Assembly: GCA_047967505.1 (NCBI GenBank) | Contig: CM106538.1 | Origin: Dipteris shenzhenensis | Taxonomy: Eukaryota > Polypodiophyta > Polypodiopsida > Gleicheniales | Direction: 5' to 3' (one strand) | Length of the DNA: 64,000 nt | Shown here: piece by piece, positions 45,381-58,898 of the stretch | How the letters are laid out: every line of letters starts with the position of its first letter | Position numbering within the stretch: position 1 is the first letter of the stretch | Position numbers and translations under genes: made by a program | Notes under the pieces: generated by a model | Database searches by the model: none | The model's input: only the letters and a program-made list of their open reading frames with translations | Told to the model about the DNA's origin: nothing

Positions 45381-48300
45381 CTAGCTTTGTCGCTAGAGGT
45401 GAACCACCATCACATGATCGAGGTTGCTCAAAGGAGGTCTACGGAGGCCCAGGCGAGGGAGGTTCCATTGAACTCCAGCCGTTGCTGCCATCAGATCGAA
45501 GAGGGGTGCCAGGCGAGGTGGAGGAGGGTGAGGGAGGGGAAGTGGAGGAAGATGGGGGGGAGGGGGGTGAAGCGGTGTGCAGGCAGTGAGGGGCCGTGGG
45601 CGACGGGGTTGCAGCAACAGGGAGGTGGGAAGGTCACGACGCGTTCAATTGCAATCTTCTTGCTTTCTCCGAAAACTTTAAATATGCAAGGGAAAAATAT
45701 GACAATCTCCAGTTCTCCCTACCACAAAGCAGAAGGTTTACACTTCAAAAAATATGAAAGATTTTAAGATTTGTACATATTATTCATACTATGTGAGACC
45801 CAATGGGAGGTCTTTTGGATGAGGGAGGTTAAAACAAAAGATACACTAAAATATAAAAACCCGACTCCTTTCAAAATCATGTAACTTTTCCAGGTGTTAC
45901 CCAAATTTCAAGGTATAAAGACATATTTGAAGCTTTTTAGTGTAGCACACAACCAAGCTAATTTAACAAACTTTTACTCATGGCATATTGTTAAATTCAT
46001 CTCATACTTAAAATTTACATAGCTATTATTTCTGAAGGGTATTCCATCTTGAATCATAATCGGATCCCTCAAGTTGGTGCCCCATGATTTCCCCCTATGA
46101 ATCCCCTGGGATTTTTCCATGAACACGTAAAGATGAGTAGCAATGATTGTAATCATCGATGGTTTCTCCAGAATCACCACATCTTTATGTTATATTGCAA
46201 TTGTTTGAAGGCTCATTATCACATTGACTATGAAGCTATCTTCATGTGCAATAGTATAGATATGTACCATAGTATAATATACAGAAGGTTTGCTCGCACA
46301 CGCCTATCTGGATTCTATTTATTGGAAGGATTAGTTACTTCTTTACTCGACTTTTCCTTTTGTCATGATAAAAACACGTATGAGTGAGCTGTCAATACTA
46401 ATATCAAGTAAATACTACATGCATTTCATGATTCATGCATTAAGTCTTATGTAATAGTCTCCCCTATAACTAGATTTTATCATAAAAGTATTATATTAGT
46501 AACAATTTATCATATATCTTCTTCCACTAGATTTTACTTTGCAATAGGGTACAAATTAGAGGGGAACATAGTTTGGAAATGTAGGTTATTGGGAAAATAT
46601 TTCAAGAAGATAGCTGTGGAATTGTACATCATTGGGCAAACTTCTCCCAACATAGAGTAACAGACATTAGCCCATGTTACCATTTTAAAGACTTCAATGG
46701 GTTTTAAGTATACTTAAACTTCATACGCAGGTTTTTAATAAGCTAGAATCTGAAAAATATAATCTTAAATTGGGTCCACATGATTTGTGCCAATCGATTT
46801 GAGTACTTAGAGGGATAAATTTGGATATTCTATGAGACAGTTATGTTAATTTTTGGGTGAATTTATCAAATTTAAAGATATAAATATTAGCCCAAGCAGC
46901 TTGGAGAAGGCTCAAGATTCACATTGGGCTAATATTTTTCCCTATTTTTTCCTTGCTTTGAGAAGGAGGATGGACCATGATCGTAACTTGTTTTCCTTTT
47001 TGCAATCCTACTCTAAATAGATTATCTATACCCACACACTACCTCACGAGAACCAAAGGACCATAAGTATACTCATCGATTTTGTAATAACAATCATCAT
47101 GGGATTACTTTTGAAGTGCTTAAAGTGAAATTATTTTCTCACATCTAATTATTAAGATCATCTATCATAAGCTTACTTTTTAATTGCTCAAAGTGGAAAT
47201 ATTTTATGAGTACATCTCATGAGATGAAGAACGTGCTATACTCAATGTATGGCAAGCAAATGCAATGCATTGAATAATACATATATGTTATTTTTTGCCT
47301 TTGGGCATGAGACAGTATAGATAGCTGTCCATATAAATCCCTCGATGTAGATGGTTGTAACATTTTACCCTATTAGATTCATTAGCAACTTTCTTGATAA
47401 TTCCCTCCACCAATCATCTTAAGAACTTCACACATCATCTCTTAGTTCCTTTGAAATTGTCAATGCCCATTGTCCTAGTTATATCTCATCGAGAAATGGG
47501 CTCTTGGCTTAGATTCAATGCATATATAGCCCCCCTCAAGGTGGGGCTATCGAGCTGTTTCCACGGCACAGGGGTGAATGCAACACCCCTCCTCCTCCTC
47601 AGCGCCACCGGTGGAGGTGGGTTGAGCAACAGCCACTTGCCTTTGTTGTTCCCGAGCATAGAATGGAGATAGAGGTAGAAGAGCCAGCGCAGACAATTAA
47701 CACAGAGGCAGAGACAGAAGACGTTTGCATGGAGGGCAGGGTGAGAGTTGATTGGTGGATGCCCTACCCGAGACTACAGGTTCAACTCTCGAGGCTGCAG
47801 GTTCATTTCTCTATGCAAGTCTCACCCAGGAGGCCCTTTGGATCCAAGGAAATTCGTTGGATTCATTCTACCACCATTGGCTCAGAGTGCCATTTGACGT
47901 TGTGGCGTAAGAACAGCACACATGTGGCTATCTTGCAAGAAAATGGCCCATTTATCCCTCCGTGGAAACAAGCAGTATGTGGTGCAATGAGATCATCACC
48001 CGAAATTCTATGATGTCGTTTCTTGCACCATCTACGCTTTCTTGATTGCTTGTGGGAGGTCACCCCATGATTTTAAAAAAAAGATGCAGCAGCCAACAAC
48101 CTATGGCTGAGGCTCAGGCTATAGCCCTTCTTTTGCTCCAACAATTGGTCAACTGATGGGTTGCACTTGCACTAGGTCTTGCATCTTCCCAAGATCTCTG
48201 TATCATGACCATGTACTGTATCGATCGTCATCGCGCGTGCCTCCAAAAGTTTAGGACTTTCTCTTCGAGGTAGATTTGGTGAAAAGTTGGCTCATCTACG

Positions 48301-49360
48301 TAACCTGCCTAAAACGACTGCCACTAGAAAAGTAGTACCGCCCAACTCTTGCAAGCTTACGACGTAATGCCCGGGACCAGTGGTCACAGCTCATATTCTC
48401 ATATTCTAGTTCTCAATCTCTCGTCGGTGTCGATTTCAGATGCACACTATGAAGGCATGCGCGGATGGCAATTGCAGCTGTACTGAAAACACACCATACC
48501 GATGATGATGAGTCCTTTTAACGTAGGAGCAGGAGCTAAGACGGATCAACTGACTATTGAAACCCCCCACTCACAAACTATCTTTTGCATAAAGAGAGAG
48601 AGAGACTGCTTTGGAGTCCCAAACTCTGATACGTATCGGAGAACCTTCTGTAATTTGCAGCAACAGAACCATTCCAAGATTTCTCTCAATTGGCTCCAAT
48701 CAAGTCCCAAGCTGAGCATACCCATGCAGATCGTTTCCGAGATCATTTTTATCGATTCAGACAAGACGACCTGCACCAGAAAGAGCGCTGTCGCATCTCT
48801 TTATGTTTATCAGCTCCTGTATACTATCCTTATCTCCATAAGTCCTTTCGCTGAACTCGAGAAAGGTCGAGGTGCAGTGCTTAACGAGAAGTTAAAAAGT
48901 TAAAATTTGCTTGTAATGCATTGGGAAAAGCCCTTCAAAAGACGCTGACGTGGCAAGACCGGAGGAGGTGCTTGAAGACAAGCAAGGTGGCAAAATGGCC
49001 ACTTGTGCTTTTTGTAAAAAGATTATACAAAATTCTCTTGCGCAATCTTTGCTCCACAAATCTTATCCTCCCATCTCATCATGTGACTAAAGCAAAGGTG
49101 AAACCTGAATGATGGATTTTACTTGAAACCACACAATAGCCCTCCTCTAATTAGTTTTCTCCTTTATGACAAGAACCTTGGCATTGATATTACGAGTAGC
49201 ATGACCCGTCTACGATGGGTTAGAGACCCGCTCCACTGGGTCTCAAGGTTGGGATCCTAGGGTTTTTTTAATTTCAAGGAATAAATGATTTTAAAGGGAT
49301 TTTCAAATTGAGTACGTTGCATCACTTTTATTTAGAAAAAATGTTTTCGATAGCATTGTA
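45381..49360. other. Unassigned stretch with some GC-rich islands
   Basis: GC-richer pieces at 45,400-45,640 and 47,520-48,060 have open frames without motifs. At 48,776-48,546 the minus strand has a balanced frame (starting near GMLSLGLDWSQLREILEWF) that could be a first exon, but no further exons were found. The remainder is AT-rich and shows nothing. Confidence 0.35.
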
Positions 49361-49445
<85 letters not shown>

Positions 49446-49538
49446 TGAAAGTTTACAAATCTCAACAAAGTTTTGGATCAAGTCCAATGAGGCTCTAATA
49501 ATGCCTTTGTTTGGAAAAAATATATTTTATACCAATAC

Positions 49539-49615
<77 letters not shown>

Positions 49616-49640
49616 ATGTGTGTGTGTGTGTGTGTGTGTG
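49361..49640. repeat. Compound microsatellite: CT, TA and TG runs
   Basis: A CT run of about 80 bp (49,361-49,441, one interruption) is followed, after 100 bp of unique sequence, by CT (49,541-49,575), TA (49,575-49,610) and TG (49,617-49,640). Confidence 0.95.
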
Positions 49641-50839
49641 GAAACCACCTACTATATGCATATGTATTCATGTTTATACGCACACATATACATTTGCATA
49701 TCACACGTGTGTGCATGCTCAAGCGCATGTATGTGCATATACATGTATGCTCATGTACATGTGTATGTCTATATGTCACATGCATATGTGTGTTTGCCTA
49801 TGTGTGCACATAGGTCATGCTGTGTCTACACATTGTACATGTGTGTTGATTCTTTTGGCATGTTTGAGTGTGTACATCTCTATCTACATGCACACACATA
49901 GGACACACATTCACAATATATGTGATAAATGGTAGGAATGCACTTTGCAAAACCTTGCTGAATGGGTGTCTTTGCAGTTTGCACATCTAGGTTGTATGGA
50001 TGGCAAAGAAAAAAACATCCAGACATTTATCAAGCAAGCCTTATGTATTCAAGCTTCTTAAGGTTTGATATTTTATGGACTTCATAGTCAAGAAAGCTCA
50101 CATATAAAAAGTGTAATATAATAGTACAAAGTGTAAAGCAAATGCAATGCTCCACAAATCGTATTATGGTGCTACTTAGAAAATGTCATCATAAGACTAT
50201 TCTCTCCCCTAATTCTTCCTTTGGAGAAGCAACAATAATAACAACTGTGAGGCAATCACAGGCCTCACTCCTCCCTTCACCATGGAGTCTAAGCCCTATG
50301 CTGATTAATTCCTCTCTGCACCCTCTCCTTGGCACCTCATCATCATGATCAATGGCATCACTGGTAGATTTGTTCCCTCCCCCAATCTCTCCATTGCCTA
50401 GCCTTCTTAGTTCTCAAAATTAACATGAGTATCAAAATTTTGAAGTAAATCTATATTTATTAATAAAGGAAAGGTTGGAATAGAAATGAGCGTGATGTAT
50501 CTATTTGTGCATGTGCCTCCTAGTCAATGTGTGCCCCACCTCCCCCCTTTTTACGGCCCCTCTTGTAGTTGGAGTGTGTTTGTCTTCCCTCTCTCTTATA
50601 TACCCCCCCTCCTGTGTATTTGTGTGTGTGGGCCCCTCTCGATTCCTACACATGTGCTTCCCCCCCTAGATCCCCTAACTCTCCTCTTTGTTTTCTCTCT
50701 CTCTCCTCCCCCTACACAAAAATTAAAACACTAAATATTAAAATATAGAGAAGATTGATAGAGAATATCAATCTTTACTCTCTAAATATGAAATATTAAA
50801 ATATATAATATAATGTATATATAACATATTATATTATAT
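49641..50839. other. Unassigned stretch
   Basis: A TG/CA-rich tail of the microsatellite reaches about 49,910. Beyond it are pyrimidine-rich tracts (50,510-50,715) and no recognisable gene. Confidence 0.4.
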
Positions 50840-50922
50840 TGTGTGTGTGTGTGTGTGTGTGTTTTAGAGTATATGAAATGAAATATATACTATAGTGTGT
50901 ATATAATATAAACTATATTATA

Positions 50923-50957
<35 letters not shown>

Positions 50958-51039
50958 AGTATATGAAATGAAATATATATACTATAGTATGTATATATAT
51001 TATAACATATAATATATATTGTATAAATATCTTATATAT

Positions 51040-51092
<53 letters not shown>
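50840..51092. repeat. Compound microsatellite: two TG runs, TA-rich spacers and a CT run
   Basis: TG runs at 50,840-50,862 and 50,924-50,954 are each followed by a related phrase (AGTATATGAAATGAAATATA), so one TG-plus-spacer unit is duplicated with a period of about 90 bp. A CT run occupies 51,042-51,092. Confidence 0.95.
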
Positions 51093-51096
<4 letters not shown>

Positions 51097-53426
51097 ATTT
51101 ATGCTCTCTCTCACCATGTCCGCACTTTGCAGCTCCGTGCATTTACTATGGACTCTATAGCTCTATCTCCGTAGCAACACGTGGTGCGATACGTGTGCGA
51201 TGCGCCAGTCAAACCAGCCACCCAGTGCCCTCAATCTGCCCGTCAACATAGCATGTAGCACATGTCAAAACTTGCTGTGCAATTTTTGACCCTCAGCAAT
51301 ATCAACACTACGCCATGCCTCATCATTGTGCCTATGCTTGTGCTGCACCACGCCATGTCAAGCCTCTACGTGATCAGTCTCTGTCCCCTGTGCAAATTGC
51401 CATGTGTTTATCCCTTGTTGTTGCACGGTTTGCTCTATGTCTCTTGGCCTTTGCGCCACAAATCGTGTTGTGATATTTGTCCCGTGCTGGTGCCAAAGTT
51501 TTGGAATGTCCACCGACTCCACCACCCATAGCCCGCGCCTGCCCATACAACCCACCAGCTGCACTTTAAATCGGCCTTCGATGCTTCTTGAAACCATCGG
51601 CCCATGTCGGTGCTTTGGCTTTGCTAATAATAGTAGTGGTGTGCTGTGCCCTTTGCTCCTCTTCCCTCTGCAGACACCTCTCCCTGAGCCATGTGGCATA
51701 GCTCCGCACCCACCTTCTAGTCCAATGTGGAGCTTCTCCTCGAGCCTCCCCAAACCTATAATTCCTCCCTGAACCTCCCGCGAAGCTTCCTCCCTACTCT
51801 CTCCAAACCTTCAGAGAGCTCCACATGGTTCCTTTCCTTAAAGAATAGTATAGAAGCACAGCTTATCATCATCCTACTCTAAAATAAGAAAATAAGAATG
51901 TATCTACCAATGATCATACTCTATACCTCTTAGTTTTTGCCTTTATGAGGGGAACATGTGCATTTATATTAAGCAGATTCTTGTCATAGTCCTACTCTTA
52001 AATAAGAAATTAAGAGTGTCTCTATCTAGCTTATAAGGTGACAAAGTGCAAATAGATCCCTTACATTCTAGAGTAGCACTTATTATCTTAAAAAAGCATT
52101 CCAAAATCCTCATCATGATCATAGACAACAAGTGACGGGCCTCTTTACATGCCATGAATATTCATGTCCTTGCAAGGATATTTGATTTGCTTCAAACTCA
52201 ATCTCCTATTCCCTAGAAAGCAATTTCAATGGGAACATATAAGATGTCTCTTGTATTCCTTGTAAGGGTCCACTATTTTAAAGTCCAATATGAAATGGAA
52301 AAGAGCCAGTCATAAAGCTAAACTTGCATTTAAAAAAATTACTCCAAATTCATAATAATTAGTCTCCCCTCAAATTAAAATTTTTTAATTTAAGCTAAAT
52401 AACCCTCTTTACATGATAATTACTTGGATTATCCTAAGTTAAAAAAATACCCCTGCCTAAACATGATAAGCTACGTCAAAAATTATCTCTCCTCTGTCCC
52501 CTTCGCTTCTATCCTTGCCTTAGCCCCTTGCCTCAACCCTCCTTTTCTTTTATGGACCTCCCCTTCTCTTACTTCATCTCTCGCTTTGCTTGGACCTCTT
52601 TTCTTTAAACTCACCCCTCCTCTCGTCTTATCATCTAGCCTCAGCTCCACTCGCCAGGCCTCCTAGCGTGGTAACCCTCCCCTACTCCCCTTCTTTAGTG
52701 CCAGAGTTTGTCTCGGTTGCTTCAAAGCTACAATGCATATGCTCGAGTGGTGCACTATTGAGAAACCCTATGTATCACATGCATTCAAGGGGTATTTTTA
52801 AAAACCCTTGACTAAAATTTCCCCCCCAATAAAAACACCCCTCTTTACTTATGAACTAAGTGATTTTTTTCTAAAGTTGAATTTAAAAACCCCTCCTATT
52901 ATTGTAATCCTATTAAATTTTTCCAAAAAGTTTAATTAAAATATTCCTCCTTTTGAATGCATGTGGTATACTAAAATTCTGTGTGGTGAACACCCCAAGT
53001 GCATATACTTCCTTTAAAATAAGTCACATGTATAGCTTTGAGGTGGTGTTGCTCAAGATTTTGATGTGTCTAAAGCCTTAGAACATTTTAGATTCACTAA
53101 GCCAAGCCATGCTAGTAATTCATGGAGGGAAGGCATTGGGATTGTTAAACACATGCATGTTGCTTTTGGGGGCAACCTAGGGTTTTGGCTATGGTGCTTT
53201 TCCTATTGTCCTCAATTTCTTTCTTCCCTCCTACCTACTCAGGAGGCTATGTGATTCATGTGTCAACTGAAATGGCTAGGTTCATGGGCCACATACTAGG
53301 TATTGGACTATGCTCTGCTATACTCTAATTTGTAATTCTCAATGTGGATTCTCAAACTATCTTTTGTGATTGTGGAAGAAAGCTGGTTTTGTATCATCTC
53401 TAATTTTACAATTGCTGTAGTGATGG
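51093..53426. other. Unassigned stretch
   Basis: The segment 51,120-51,830 is richer in G and C, with overlapping open frames on both strands (51,753-51,358 and 51,404-51,772) but no motif. C-rich phrases of the AAAACCCCTC type recur at 52,390-52,960. No gene is recognised. Confidence 0.4.
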
Positions 53427-53606
53427 TACTAGCACAAGCAGCTATGTTCTAATACTAATATATGATCAAGATTAGCAAATCCTCACCTTGTGCAAGTAGC
53501 TCTATAATATAATATAATATACTAGCACAAGCAACTATGTTCTAATACTAATATAGTACGTCAATTTTGCCTTGTGCAAGTTAGCCCAAGATTGACAAAC
53601 CCTCAC
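53427..53606. repeat. 93-bp tandem duplication
   Basis: Units start at 53,427 and 53,520 (TACTAGCACAAGCA), each followed by CTATGTTCTAATACTAATAT and later CCTTGTGCAAG. Confidence 0.88.
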
Positions 53607-53626
53607 CTTTCACTCCCTCCCTCAAC

Positions 53627-53765
53627 TTTCCCTCTCTCCCTCCCCTTGGTCCCTTAGCTTTCCCTCTCCCCCTTGTCGTACCTTGATCCCTTTTCCCTCT
53701 CTCCCTCCCCCTGGTCCCTTAGCTTTCCCTCTCTCCTTGCTCGTCCCTTGATCCCTTTGCTTCTC
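53627..53765. repeat. 65-bp pyrimidine-rich tandem repeat
   Basis: Two units start at about 53,628 and 53,693 (TTCCCTCTCTCCCTCCCC), each with GGTCCCTTAGCTTTCCCTCT and CCTTGATCCC. The strand is nearly free of purines and could form triplex DNA. Confidence 0.85.
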
Positions 53766-56635
53766 TCTATCCTTACAGAGTCCTCCCTCTCTTTCCCTCC
53801 CTTCCCCTCATTAGGTTTTGTTACGTGGTTAAGTTGTGGTAGGTGGTTGAGTTACATTACCTTTGGTATCTTACATCTGTTTAATATATATCTATAAGAC
53901 TCATGTTATTAATTTTGGGCTAGTGTGCTCTCCAAAATAATATTTATAATTACGTTTAGAAAGAAAGAGAGATATTAGAACCCTCTAAATATTTAAAAAA
54001 AATCCTGTAAATCACAAAAGATGCTCTTGATTTTAAAGGTTTTGTTTTGAAATTATAAGTGATTATTAAAGGGGTTGATGACATTTTCTAGCAATTTCAG
54101 GTAAAATTATAAAATGACTTATGACATTACAAAATCTCCAAGTCAAATTATAAAAAGATTTACAACACAAGGATGTAATTGCAAGTTGCATTACAAAATG
54201 AGCAAGTAAAATTATAAAAGGGAATTTTTGTTGCATTAAATGCAGGTAGTAAAATCTCAAAGTACTTACGTGTTAACAAACACCTTTCAATAGTTACAAG
54301 AACACATGCCTATTAGTACTTTCTATCTTAGAAGTAGTGGAATCCTTTGCTTCATGCTTTTCTTTGTCGCCAATATAAAGACACTAATAGAAGAGGACCG
54401 AGGAATTAAAAATTCTTTCTTACAAAGACTTTTTTCTATTCTAAGTTACTTTTGCTTCATCATGTGGATATGGTCCATAACGAGTCCTTCTATAAGACAT
54501 CTCAATCAATAACTTTACTAGCTCTTCTCTAGTTGAAGGTAATTTTCTTTGTTCTTGTTTACTATCTCTTCATTTCTTGAGCTCCTACTTCTCTTGCCAC
54601 TTATATAGGGAAAACTATTTTTTCTCATCCGATGTCAATGGTTCTCGTTCTCTTTTTTGCTCCTCTCAACATCTTTGGTTCTCAGCAATCTAGTCTAACT
54701 TTTACTCTCAGGGGGGTCACTGCCTGACAAATATGTAAGCATAGCATGTGGGTTCAATAGAAGGGATTTTTAAACTCCGTTTTTTGCACATTTTTTATAG
54801 ATTGAAGGGTACCATTTTATAGGGGGTATTAATAGATTGAATAGAAAAATGGCATGCTTTATTCATGGAAAACTCGCAGATAAGGGACTTCTAAATTAGG
54901 TCTTGAATGCACTTGATATCATAGGATTTACATGTAGTAAACCCCCTGAGAAATTACTACTTATTGCTTGCTCCTCTTGAGATATTATTGTAAAAAAATT
55001 CTAAATGGTTACAGAAAATAAGAGAGAATATAGAGAAAGTGCACAACTAAACAAGAAATGAGCAATATAGAAATAGGAAAGAGCAAGAAATGAGCAAGAT
55101 GGAAATAGAAAAGAGCAAGCAAGGGTGAGAGAAAGGAAGTGCTTTCTCCATGATTATGAGAGAAGAAAGAAAGTACTTTTGCAACAAGATGAGAAATGAA
55201 ATGCACAACTATACATTGATGAAATGGAAGCAAAAAGTTGAGAACAGGAAGAGAAGAAGATGATGACAAAAAATAAGTGTTTTTGCCAAGATCTGAAAGA
55301 TTTGAAATAAAGTGATTAGGGAAGGGGCTGTAGTTATTATATTCTCCTCATGACACATTTAATATAATTGATAAAGTGGAGTGAAATATTTAAAATACAT
55401 TTTTGGAGATAGGATTGATATAATCATTATATTCTCATAATGAGCTATTTCATATAATTTAAAAAATCATGAGACATTCATATAATATTTAAAAAACATA
55501 TCAGCACATGATCCTTGTGCATTCGGGGAATTTTCTCAATTACAAATCAACATGAAATAAACATTACAAGCACATGCTCCTCATGCGTTGAGACATTTTT
55601 TAGTATAACTACAACACAACATCATCATGAGATATTTCATAAAATTAAAAAATATCACATGAAAATATAGTTGTAATTCATATTGAATGTGTTTTTCTTA
55701 CACAAAAATTTGGCCATTTAGGCCATTTGCATGCTTCAAAACTTGTATAATTTATCAATGAAGAATGTTGGGTAGACTCATCTAATGCTTCTTTGGAGGC
55801 AGTGATGCTTTGTGTGTAGATTGTATCTTTGACACTTTATTTAAGCCTTTCTTTTAGCCTCTAATATGTGTGAACTACATCTTTGTTGCTTCATTCATGC
55901 CTACAATAGAGAAAAACCATGTGAAGTCTTTGGGAAATGCCTCTTTGATGGCTTCTACTATTTGTTGATTAGCATACCTTGCCCTGAATATATCATAAGA
56001 TGTAAAGGTGATGGAGAAGGCACACCACGCTTGTCCTCTAGATCAGTGACTTGTAGTGGTATAGTTGAAAGTAAAGAAAAGCACCATCATTCTTCCAATT
56101 TCCTAAGGATACACACCAAAAACTCCATGCCCCACTTCTCATGGCTAGCTAACACTCAAACAATGAGGTGTGGTGAAGAGTAGCCCTAAAAAATATTCAT
56201 CATGAAAAGTCCCTAAAAAGAAAGTAGAAGCTACTATGCCATACTTGGAGTGATGGAGCTACAACAACAAAAGGAACAGGGACCCTCAAATGACCGTCAA
56301 ATGCATTGGTTTACAATCTCCAATGCACAAATTACACTAGAAGTAAGAGAACAAAGTACTTGTGCATGAATGATGAAAACCATGTGATCTAGTAGCAAGT
56401 AGAGGTCAATCAAGATGTCAAGAAGAAGGAATAAATTGGCATGCATGGCCATGCACGCCAATAAGGCATCCATGCATACACCTCAATTCATTGTTACCCA
56501 CTAGAATAATACCTTCAACTTACTCATGACCTCATGGACTCATGATGTCATGCACTTTGAGGAAGGGTGGGTCAAACATTGATGTGGGGGGATCCACATG
56601 CCATATGCACATAAGACAAATAGGACTCCCTGATA
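53766..56635. other. Unassigned stretch
   Basis: No gene is recognised. A purine-rich segment (about 55,010-55,300) has repeated GAGCAAGAAATGAG-like phrases. An open frame at 55,866-56,183 has no motif. Confidence 0.4.
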
Positions 56636-57000
56636 TCTATCCTTAGGCATTGACCATTGTCCCCACAATTTGGATGCTTTGCATCCAATTGATTCCAGCT
56701 CCTCACGGTCAGACTCTCTGTGATTAGAGGATTAATCACTAAAGTAATTTGCAAATAAATTCCATCATACGCATGGATTGGTGTTGTATCTCTTAGCTTG
56801 GTTGGCACCAATCGTTTGATATGTAAGGCCTAAAAGATAAAGATTGTAATTGTTCTTGATTGTAAAAGCTATTCTACTTTACTATATCCCACCTCATGTC
56901 TACATTTATGTGCTTAGTAAGTATTTGATTTTCTTCTCATCTACATTGTAGAGGGAGTCCTACAAGAGGGGTATTGGTACTTAATGCACTCGAGGGGATC
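56636..57000 (+). pseudogene. Partial copy of the cytochrome b561 gene (exon 3 to start of exon 4)
   Basis: This stretch aligns with part of the b561 gene at 21.8-22.9 kb, in the opposite orientation. The end of intron 2 is recognisable (TGACCATTGTCCC; GCATCCAATTGATTCCAG). Exon 3 runs from 56,699 to 56,836 (AAATAAATTCCATCATACGC; TCTTAGCTTGGTTGGCACC; AGGCCTAAAAG). Intron 3 (56,837-56,951) keeps its length and phrases such as CTATTCTACTTTACTATATC. Exon 4 begins at 56,952 (AGGGAGTCCTACAAGAGGGG). The donor after exon 3 has changed from GT to AT, several small deletions break the frame, and the third haem-ligand region is damaged. Because the introns are kept, it arose by DNA duplication, not by retroposition. 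Confidence 0.88.
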
Positions 57001-58053
57001 ACTATGTATAAACCCTATAGTGTGTTCAAGGCCTATTTATAAAACCCCTTATCTGTGAATTATTCATTAATGAAATGCACCCTTTTCCTATTCAATCTGT
57101 AAATGTTTTTCTAAAGTCCTTTTTACAACACCCTTTTGTCTATGAAAATGTGAGAAAAAATGAAGTTAACATTACAAAAAATTTGGGCTAAAAAAGGGAC
57201 CTATAAGGGAGCCCTTGGGCTGGTGACATGGAAGAATAAGATGAATAAAACCCAATAGAATATTGGCTGGTGGAGGGCAATAGAATATTGGAAGTGACAT
57301 GACTTCTCTATTTCCTTATTCAATGTCCCAAACAATGATGTGGAGCACCCACTTGCTACCTCAACTCTCCCATCACATTGTTTACTATATAACCAAACTG
57401 AGAAACCTAGTTTCTCAACCAAACTTGTACCATTTGACCCGAAACCAAATCCTCCCATTTAACTACCACACTCCTTTCATTCTCTCTCATTCCTCTTACT
57501 TCCCCCTCATTTCTAAGCACCATTTTGAATTTTTATTTGCTCCAGCCCTCTTTTTAAATTTCCTACTGGCTCTTGAGCAGGAAGCTTCTTTCTCTATTCT
57601 CCCTCTCATGGGATGGAATCTCATGCCAAAATCTCGTCACTTCTCTTCTCTACCTACATTTCCCTCCCATTTCACTCTCATTCTTTTAAAACTTTCAAGA
57701 TTTTTGAATGAGATTCAACTTACCTTCTCCTTTCTCTATTTTGGGCACTTCTCCTTCAAATCTCGCCACTTCCTCTCTCATTTGAGATTCTCCCACGATC
57801 TCAAGTGATTTCATTTAGGAAGATAAGGCAATCAATGTTCTGAGCAAGCCATGAATGATGCAAGGTGTTTGGAGCTTAGAAGGAGCTACTGGACGAGATT
57901 CTTTAAGAAAGGATCAAAGAAGATTGACTTTCAGGAATTGCAATTGCTAATGCATGAAAATCAATCTTTCTTTTACCCATCTCTCAATACTAGTCACTTT
58001 CCCTGTTGCAATCTCTAAGGGTGCATGATTTCAAACCATTTGTAAAGGTTTGG
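57001..58053. other. Unassigned stretch
   Basis: The open frame at 57,299-57,808 is rich in Ser, Leu, Phe and His with no recognised motif. AAAACCCCTT-like phrases occur at 57,040-57,135. Confidence 0.4.
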
Positions 58054-58898
58054 GGTCCATCCAGACAACTTGTATGGAGGTTGAGGTGAGATAATCTTTG
58101 GAACAATGCAACACAGTGATTATGATGAGATTTGTTTGTTAATGATGTAACTTTGAAGAAACAGTTAGTTCATAGTTCATTTTGTGTAGTTGTGTTGTTT
58201 TGTTTTATTACATGGTTTGAAAATGTTGAAAATTTTGTTTGTTTTGTAAGAAATTCCATGAGAAATGAGTCTTTTCAACTCTTACTATCAATAGTTTTCT
58301 ATAGAATATTGCTTAAAATAGATTTCAAGATGTTCGGGAGCATATAATTTGTTTAAATTAAAGCAAGAACCATCAACTTCACCATTCCTAGAACACATTT
58401 GGGACCACTGGGAGGGACAAGTTTGCTAACATTTTTCTTTCATAAAACCTTGCTCCAAGAATCAGGTACTGTTCATTCATGTAGTTTTAGAATGTTTTTA
58501 GTTTTCAACTCAAATCAGGGTCTATCAAAGCAACTTGCATGGAGATTCAGGTGAGAAAACCTTTAGAATAATGCAAGACAATGAAAATAATGAGATTTTA
58601 TGATGCAATTTTGAAGAAGCAGTTAATTTGTAGTTTGTTTTGGTAATTGTGCTGTTTTCTTTTAATACATGATTTGAAGAGGAAGAAAGATTTGTTTGTT
58701 TTAAAAGATACACTCTTACTATTGAGATTTTTTTAAGAAGATGGTTTGGAAGCATATAATTAGTTTTGGAGAAAAATCCATCAACTTCAGCAACCTGGAT
58801 TACAAGAGGGACCTTTGAGGAGGACAAGTTTGATCACGTTTTTTCTTCCAAGATCCCTGTGAGGTATTGTTCATTCCCATAGTTTAACAGTGTTTGAT
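58054..58898. repeat. 464-bp diverged tandem duplication
   Basis: Copy 1 (58,054-58,500) and copy 2 (58,518-58,898) share in the same order GGGTCCATCCAGACAACTTG / GGGTCTATCAAAGCAACTTG, a GGTGAGA splice-donor-like site, GAAGAAACAGTTA / GAAGAAGCAGTTA, AGCATATAATTTG / AGCATATAATTAG, ACCATCAACTTCA / TCCATCAACTTCA, and GGTACTGTTCATTC / GGTATTGTTCATTC. It may be an old duplicated noncoding exon or part of the transposon that follows. Confidence 0.82.

Noticed and set aside
49495-49935. Open frames with Leu-Ser, Tyr-Ile and Cys-Val strings
   Set aside because: They read through CT, TA and TG microsatellites.
57299-57808. A 169-codon open frame
   Set aside because: Pyrimidine-rich DNA yields Ser/Leu/Phe-rich translation without any motif or codon signal.
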